Source: Pseudeuparius sepicola (Eukaryota; Arthropoda; Insecta; Coleoptera; Anthribidae). Taken from it: 64,000 nucleotides of DNA. Shown here in pieces: positions 58,700 to 64,000 of this stretch. Under the pieces are notes generated by a model that was not told where the DNA came from, made no database searches, and saw nothing but the letters and a program-made list of their open reading frames with translations. The stretch is taken from the NCBI GenBank assembly GCA_963920635.1, contig OY987298.1, forward strand, positions 113,574,035 to 113,638,034. Direction: 5' to 3'. Positions within the stretch are counted from its first letter, which is position 1. Each line of letters starts with the position of its first letter. Both the position numbers and the translations under genes were made by a program.

Positions 58700-59842
58700 C
58701 AGTGGCGTAGCTATCATATAGCGAGAGTAAGCAATGCTTACGGGCCCAATGACCGTAAGGGGCCCATACCGTCAAAGTTATTGCAGACGCCAAACTTTAA
58801 TTTAAGTGAAGCAGTAGCTGCTCTTTAAAAGCCAAAACAAACTTGAGAAATTTAAGAATGTCATATAATAAAATTAAACACGAAGCTGAAACTTTAGCAA
58901 AGAAATGGAATATCACTGAATTCCGGAATAAACGTCAGGTTCGAATCGAAAAATATATTGATGATTTGGCGGTGGATCATCGTTTTGAAACATGCGAAGA
59001 TAGTTTTAGGCTCTCTGTAATTTCTTACATATTGGATGTTGTAAATGAGCAGCTGCTCAACAGATTTAAAACCTTTGATTCTAGCGCAAAACGTTTTGGT
59101 TTTCTAATTCCCAAGGCTTTTCTGAACATGACTGAAAACAAGGCAATAGAACGTTCACGAGAACTATCCAGCAAGTATCCAGAATTGCGCTATCGGAAAA
59201 ATTTACTATGCATAATTGTGAAAGATGATACTAATGAAAACATGCCAGTTAATGCATTTGTGGAAAAAGTGTTACTAGAGAAATATGCAGTACTTAAGTG
59301 ACTTATCTGAAATGTTGTTATGTTATCTTTTATTCTTAACATTACCAGTTTCAGTGGCTACAGTCGAGGGATCATTTAGTAAGCTTAAAATGATAAAAAC
59401 TTACCTTCGAAATACAATGTCACAAACTCGTTTGCATGATCTATCGATTTTAGCCATTGAACAACAGGCGGCCTTAAAAATGAATGTGCAACATCTAGTC
59501 AATACTTTTGCAAAAACGAAGCAAAACTTTTAGATTTGATTCTGATTTTTTTTATGCAATAAAATATATATGGGTAAATAGGTAGTTACCCAAATACGAC
59601 TATTTTTTAAACAAGGTGTTCCTTACATTGACTGAAGCTTTTAGCCTTATGTTCCTGTAAGTAAAATTAGTTAGGTACTTTCAAATAAGCTGTGCTGTTG
59701 TTTATGGAATGGATTACTGATTACTTATATTCGTTTTTTTTAATAAACTGATTTTTCCATAATTTGAGTTGCATTGTTTTTTCTCTTTAGAATATTGGGG
59801 ATTATTTGCTTACGGGCCCGACAAAGTCTTGCTACGCCACTG
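58700..59842 (+). mobile_element. hAT element 2, internally deleted, transposase fragments retained
   Basis: TIR CAGTGGCGTAGC and exact inverse GCTACGCCACTG, flanked by an identical 8-bp repeat TACTTGAC (58692-58699, 59843-59850). 1,143 bp. It encodes two overlapping transposase fragments on the plus strand. The subterminal word TTACGGGCCC is present near both ends in direct orientation (58739 and 59808). Confidence 0.92.
58843..59533 (+). pseudogene. hAT transposase fragments (ZMYM1-like type, C-terminal dimerisation region)
   Basis: Two frames overlap: 58843-59301 (152 codons; core and insertion-domain text such as FETCEDSFRLSVISYILDVV, FGFLIPKAFLNMTE) and 59285-59533 (82 codons; the hAT dimerisation motif LTLPVSVATVEGSFSKLKMI followed by LRNTMSQTRLHDL). 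A frameshift near 59290 separates them. The BED/TTF finger and first catalytic residues are missing. The wording fits the DUF4371/ZMYM1-like hAT group. It may be a source for none of the other hAT elements here, whose ends differ. Confidence 0.88.
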
Positions 59843-60279
59843 TACTTGACTTAAAGTTATTAATTATTGAGTTAGCCATACATTTTTCAAATATTTTGGA
59901 AAAAATTGGCAACAGTGATATAGGCCTGTAATTTGTAATGGAATTCACGTCACCCCTCTTATAGACAGGGCACACCTTTGCACACTTTCTAAATATCTGG
60001 AAAGATATTTTCTCTTGGAGTAAAGTTTATTAGTTTTGTCAATGGTATATAAATTAAAACATGTATAACTGGCAAATAATAGTGATTGACCAGAAAACTA
60101 TCTAGTTTGATATAGAACGATACTTGTTAATACGTTAGAGCCTTGGTCAGGAATTTATATTGATGTTTTTATTGTTGAACTGCGTAATCGTATTGTAACC
60201 TGATGATGGCAAACTGTGAAGCCAAAATGTACGTCGTAATATAAAACTTAATAATATATGAATTAAATTGCTAAAATTT

Positions 60280-61140
60280 ATTCTTTATTTTTGGAGATAA
60301 TCGTCTGAACTTCTTTTTATTTGAAAGGCCTTCATAAACCGCTTGTCTTGACCTTCCTACCATTTTCAAAGTGCGAATCCAGAGTCGGCTATGATTTTTT
60401 TATACCCCCGATTTTCACGAAAACCATTTAGCGATTTTTTATTTAAAATGTGACACTACAGTATTAATAAGGACACCTCGTATACCAGGGTGGCAAAGTC
60501 GTGCAAAATAGGAAATTTAAAAGCATCTGGTGAGTCAAGTGTGCCATAGAATCCCCTCAAAACAGAGTAATTTATTTTTTACAAAATGGCAACCAACAAA
60601 TAAAAAACAATTTAAATTATTGGACCTTTCTCAACAAACTCACTGTCTGAGATGATTGCATTTCCTATTGTAGCACAGTAGCCACCTTAATCTTAACTCA
60701 TATAGACTTCCCGACTGGCAGGCTGTATTTTTTAGATTTAGTTCGTTTATACTGTCTGGGGCATTTTTGATATACTCAATTTTTGACCCCAAAAAATTCA
60801 GTATTTTGAGATGGCACAGAGAAAGACACCCTGTATATTTTGTATTGAATCTTTGCAAACCAACACTTTGAGTGGTACTGTTGACCATTCAACTGTTTTG
60901 AGGAAATTCCATGGCACACTTGAATTGCCAGATGCTTTTAAAATTCCTATGTTGCTCAACTTTCGACACCCTGCTGAAAGGAACTCCTTGTTATTTGTTG
61001 TTCAAATTTGGTGTATGGGGGTTTTGGGTTGTCCTGATTAACGCTGTGATGTAATATTTTATAAAACAATCACTAAAAGAATCAGTTTTTGATGGCCTTT
61101 CAAATAAAAAAAGTTCAGGCAATTAAATGAAATCAAATCT
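60280..61140. mobile_element. Foldback element B, same family as 48950-50990
   Basis: TTATTTGAAAGGCC at 60318 pairs with GGCCTTTCAAATAA near 61093. Further in, AAAAGCATCTGG and GTGTGCCATAGAATCCCCTC pair with CCAGATGCTTTT and GAGGAAATTCCATGGCACAC. About 860 bp with arms near 350 bp, no insertions. Confidence 0.8.
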
Positions 61141-61689
61141 GCGTTCTTCTCATAAGAGTAAAAGTTGTTGACAAAGCTGAGTAACAACTAAACTAAAACA
61201 CAAAAATACAAATACACCAATTATAAAAAAAAATTAAAAAGCTTAAGAGTAAACACCAAATAAAACCAAAAATAAATATTTTATGGGTTTCTATATGTTT
61301 AAAAGTAGACAGCTTTTGAAATTGTCTCAACAAGTCGAAATAACACAATATACACAAACTATACAATCTGCCGTACACCAAACATGGTTGTACAACAAAT
61401 TTTTAACTGACCAAACTTCCATACGATCCAACCGGGTCGTACGACTTGTTTGAACAACAACACCGTAGACTATGTTATGGTGCAATAATTATCATTTCGA
61501 TGGTTGAATCTACATGGGTTTTACAACTTGTCATATAACAAGTTGCATTTTATAAATTCAAATGTTATCAAAGTTAACTTGATCAACTTGAAAAGAAAAT
61601 TAAAATTGGACTTGAACATAATATGAGCTTATTTTGCTTATTTAGGCTTCCTAGACATGTTCTTAAAATATTTCCATTTCATCCCCCAT

Positions 61690-62543
61690 TTAACCCTTTC
61701 GTTGCTATTGACGAGTATGATCGCAAATGATTTTCTGTACCCATAGTGCTAATGACGAGCATTTTAATTTTAATTTTGTGGGCAAACTGCTAAACGCAAG
61801 TTATCTCACATGCCGGAGCTGACTAAAATGGGGTCAAGCAAAGCCTTCTTTTGGTCAAAATCAGTCATGTGATTGAATCACGTGATCGAGTATTCTCGTC
61901 AACCGCAGTTTGGGCATTACGAACTAGTCTATTGCTTTATAAGTTGGTGTACGGTGGTTTATTGCGATTAATTACTGTTTCTCTCCCCTTTTTGACAAGT
62001 TTTCGGAAAAAAATTAAAGTTAATTCATTTTTCATATATTGTAATAGTAGTAATAAAAAATTATGGGAAGGCTAGGTTTATGTGCATTTTCAATATTTTA
62101 GGTCATAATGTCGAAAACAATCCTCTAAGATTAACTGGAAGACATTTTCCAGACATTATTCCAGAAACTACATTTAGGAAAAGACCTACCAAAAGATGTG
62201 TTGTCTGTACACAAAATAAAAAAACGCCCAGAGTCCTGTTAAATGTGTAAAGACTATTCTGCCTCCCTTTGCGTCGCCCCATGTTTCGGTATTTACCATA
62301 CAAAGAAAAAATTCTAGAATGTATTGTCTTTATATTAACTAGTCTACAGCAAAAAGATTTTTCTATTTTGTGCACTTTTTGATTTATTAAATAAGACGAT
62401 TATATTTGTCAACAGCAGTTTGGTTGCAAAATAAGTTCATATTTTTTTGTTGCCGCTACTGCTATGGACGATTTATCTTGCATATGGAACACAGCAGTTA
62501 TGGCCAACTTTGATTTTTGTATGTGCCATAGCAAAAGGGCTAA
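61690..62543 (+). mobile_element. piggyBac-type element, internally deleted
   Basis: The left end TTAACCCTTTCGTTGCTATT with subterminal GACGAGTATGATCG is typical piggyBac style. The right end CATAGCAAAAGGGCTAA is its inverse with a decayed TTAA. It carries the transposase C-terminal Cys-rich finger. 854 bp. Confidence 0.82.
62101..62307 (+). pseudogene. piggyBac transposase C-terminal cysteine-rich region, frameshifted
   Basis: NPLRLTGRHFPDIIPETTF and RPTKRCVVCTQNKK run to a stop at 62248-62250. The continuation SLCVAPCFGIYHTK lies in another frame (62264-62307). This is the PGBD4-type zinc-binding C-terminus; the DDD catalytic core is deleted. AG at 62100 directly precedes it. Confidence 0.87.
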
Positions 62544-63330
62544 GTGTGCAACATATGGGATTTTTTTTATTAATTGGACAACCAAAGCATAAATATTCCC
62601 AAAAGTTGTTGCATGTTCGATAATCATATTAGGCGCACTTGCAAGTCAAACAGCATAAAAGGTAGATAAAAAAATATAAAAATTGTACAAGACCAAACCA
62701 AACAGCAAAATGTTATTAAGAAAAGTTGACTAGAATTAAAAGTTATACCTAAATACCAAAACAAGGCATCCTAAAAAAATTTTTTTAAACAATACTTATC
62801 CTTTTTTTTAATATTCACCCTAAAGACTCCCATAAATTAATCAAAATAAAATCAATTTCCCATATTTGAAAAACTTAGATTTTTAATTTTTTAGGGAGTC
62901 TCAAAAGTTCATGTTTGTTGCAACGATATTAAAAATTAAATTAAAAACTTTAAAAAATCTTAACAAGGTAAAATATTGGTAATGATAATGAGTATATTAA
63001 AAAACTCTCATTTAACCTGCAAAATTTTTATTTTAAATGTTTATTAAGAAACTGGAAATTAACTGACGAAAAAAAATTTTTCTTAGGAGGCCATGTTTGG
63101 TATTTAGGCATAGCTTTTACTTCTAAACAACTTTTCTTAATAACATTTTGCTGAATTTTCTGTAATAAGGCTACTTTACTCTTGTACAATTTTTATATTT
63201 TTTGACCTACCCTGTATGTGGCTTAACCTCAACCATTGCACCTAATATTATTATTGAACAAGCATCAACTTTTGGATATTTATCTGTAAAAAAAATCCCA
63301 TATGTTGCACACTTAAATGACCACACTGTA
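62541..63330. mobile_element. Foldback element abutting the piggyBac right end
   Basis: GTGTGCAACATATGGGATTT on the left pairs with CCCATATGTTGCACAC at 63298. The arms continue through AGCAAAATGTTATTAAGAAA near 62703 and its inverse near 63135. The right end is CACACTGTA. The left end is missing, apparently replaced by the piggyBac element. Confidence 0.7.
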
Positions 63331-63681
63331 TAGAAAATAAAATTAAAATAAGGAATATTTTTTTTCTTTTAAAAAAGTTTCAAATGTATATTCAGTTTAT
63401 CAGAAAAACTGAAATGAAAAAATAGGTAAATGCCAAAATGGTATGATTTTATCTCAGATTTTGTATTTTAATAAATTATTTTTCAACTATTACCCGGATC
63501 TCGGTGCGTCAATTATTGACGCTGCGCCTTTCTGCATTTCTTTTATTATTACGGATTTGCCGATTCAGGACAACTGCTAGGCGATGACCAGCGTTTGGAA
63601 TAATAACGGGCGAGGGGCGCAAAGATGAGGGGGAAGGGGGGAGGCTTGAAATATTAGCTGCCTATAGCATCCCTGGCTGGT

Positions 63682-64000
63682 CAGTAGCGTAACTATAAGG
63701 ACAAAACATGGAATTTCCGCTTAATTGGGAGGGCGCCAGATATCAGAGACTAAATATTAGAGGGACAGCAAAAATTAAATGGGTGACGGGCTACTCGGAT
63801 TAGTTGCCCGTCATGGACATTGGGTATCTTCTAGAATATTATGATCTTTGATAATACTCATTACCACACAAGTGGTCATTAAATGAGCCACCACTATTGC
63901 AAATTACTGTTTTATTGGTGACTGAGTCACTCCAAATCTTTCATAGAGCCCTGGGACTCCGTGGAGCACACTTTGAGAAATGCTATAGGATAAAGAACTA
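63682..64000. other. Possible left end of another hAT-like element; rest unrecognised
   Basis: CAGTAGCGTAACTATAAGGA resembles the terminus of hAT element 2 (CAGTGGCGTAGCTATCATAT). No matching right end occurs before the window ends, so this is tentative. Confidence 0.35.

Larger units (their letters stand above)
56026..60030 (-). pseudogene. LINE reverse-transcriptase remnant interrupted by two hAT elements
   Basis: Reading leftwards, the conserved non-LTR blocks appear in proper order. NYRPISLLPIFSKIFEKC is at about 59955-59870, then hAT element 2. NQYGFRKNKNTT follows at about 58680-58634, then hAT element 1. After it come CVSRDLLLHN, YLTGRLQLVQTDG and VLGPLLF at 56790-56520, and MNRDKTDN to VKFLGVYLDHTLKWDF at 56361-56240. 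Several stops and frameshifts are present. Removing the two hAT elements and one copy of each target repeat makes the segments contiguous. CR1/Jockey-like group. Confidence 0.85.

Noticed and set aside
60811..61041. 76-codon plus-strand frame
   Set aside because: Lies wholly within the right arm of foldback element B and has no motif.

Overview
The window is animal nuclear DNA, most likely from an insect. It is AT-rich, has spliced genes with kilobase-scale introns, and is packed with transposon remnants of insect type: an env-bearing errantivirus-like LTR element, P-like THAP, piggyBac-like, hAT, PIF/Harbinger-like and Tc1/mariner-like elements, and CR1/Jockey-like LINE pieces. I cannot fix the order or species from sequence alone. 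No tRNA, rRNA or CRISPR array was seen.

Two host genes are clear and lie head to head. MGAT1 (N-acetylglucosaminyltransferase I, Golgi N-glycan maturation) is on the minus strand in six coding exons (8434 down to 2611, 432 residues). SCYL1 (N-terminal kinase-like protein, COPI/Golgi trafficking) is on the plus strand in twelve coding exons (9688 to 40675, 803 residues). The 1.25 kb between their start codons carries a cluster of TATCGATA sites of the DREF-binding type. Both products act in or around the Golgi, but the shared promoter is the only link seen here.

SCYL1 introns are swollen by mobile DNA. Intron 6 (14026-24983) holds a near-perfect 632-bp palindrome and a 5-kb hAT-type element with an 8-bp target duplication. 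That hAT element is itself interrupted by an internally deleted errantivirus (20012-23332) that keeps both LTRs, the primer-binding site, the polypurine tract, a damaged integrase and an uninterrupted env reading frame. Intron 7 (25213-34515) holds several palindromes, a mariner transposase remnant and a candidate unrecognised gene or pseudogene (about 28803-29868). The reading frame of that candidate is split at a TTAA by a piggyBac-type element and resumes in phase on the other side.

Downstream of SCYL1 (40.7-64 kb) I recognise no host gene. The region is layered transposons: a Ty3/gypsy pol remnant between 68-bp direct repeats (46597-48787); a P-like THAP element inserted 3 bp inside a Harbinger-type element, itself inside a foldback element (48950-50990); a LINE reverse-transcriptase remnant cut by two hAT elements with exact 8-bp target duplications, one of the junctions then tandemly duplicated (56026-60030); and a piggyBac remnant (61690-62543).
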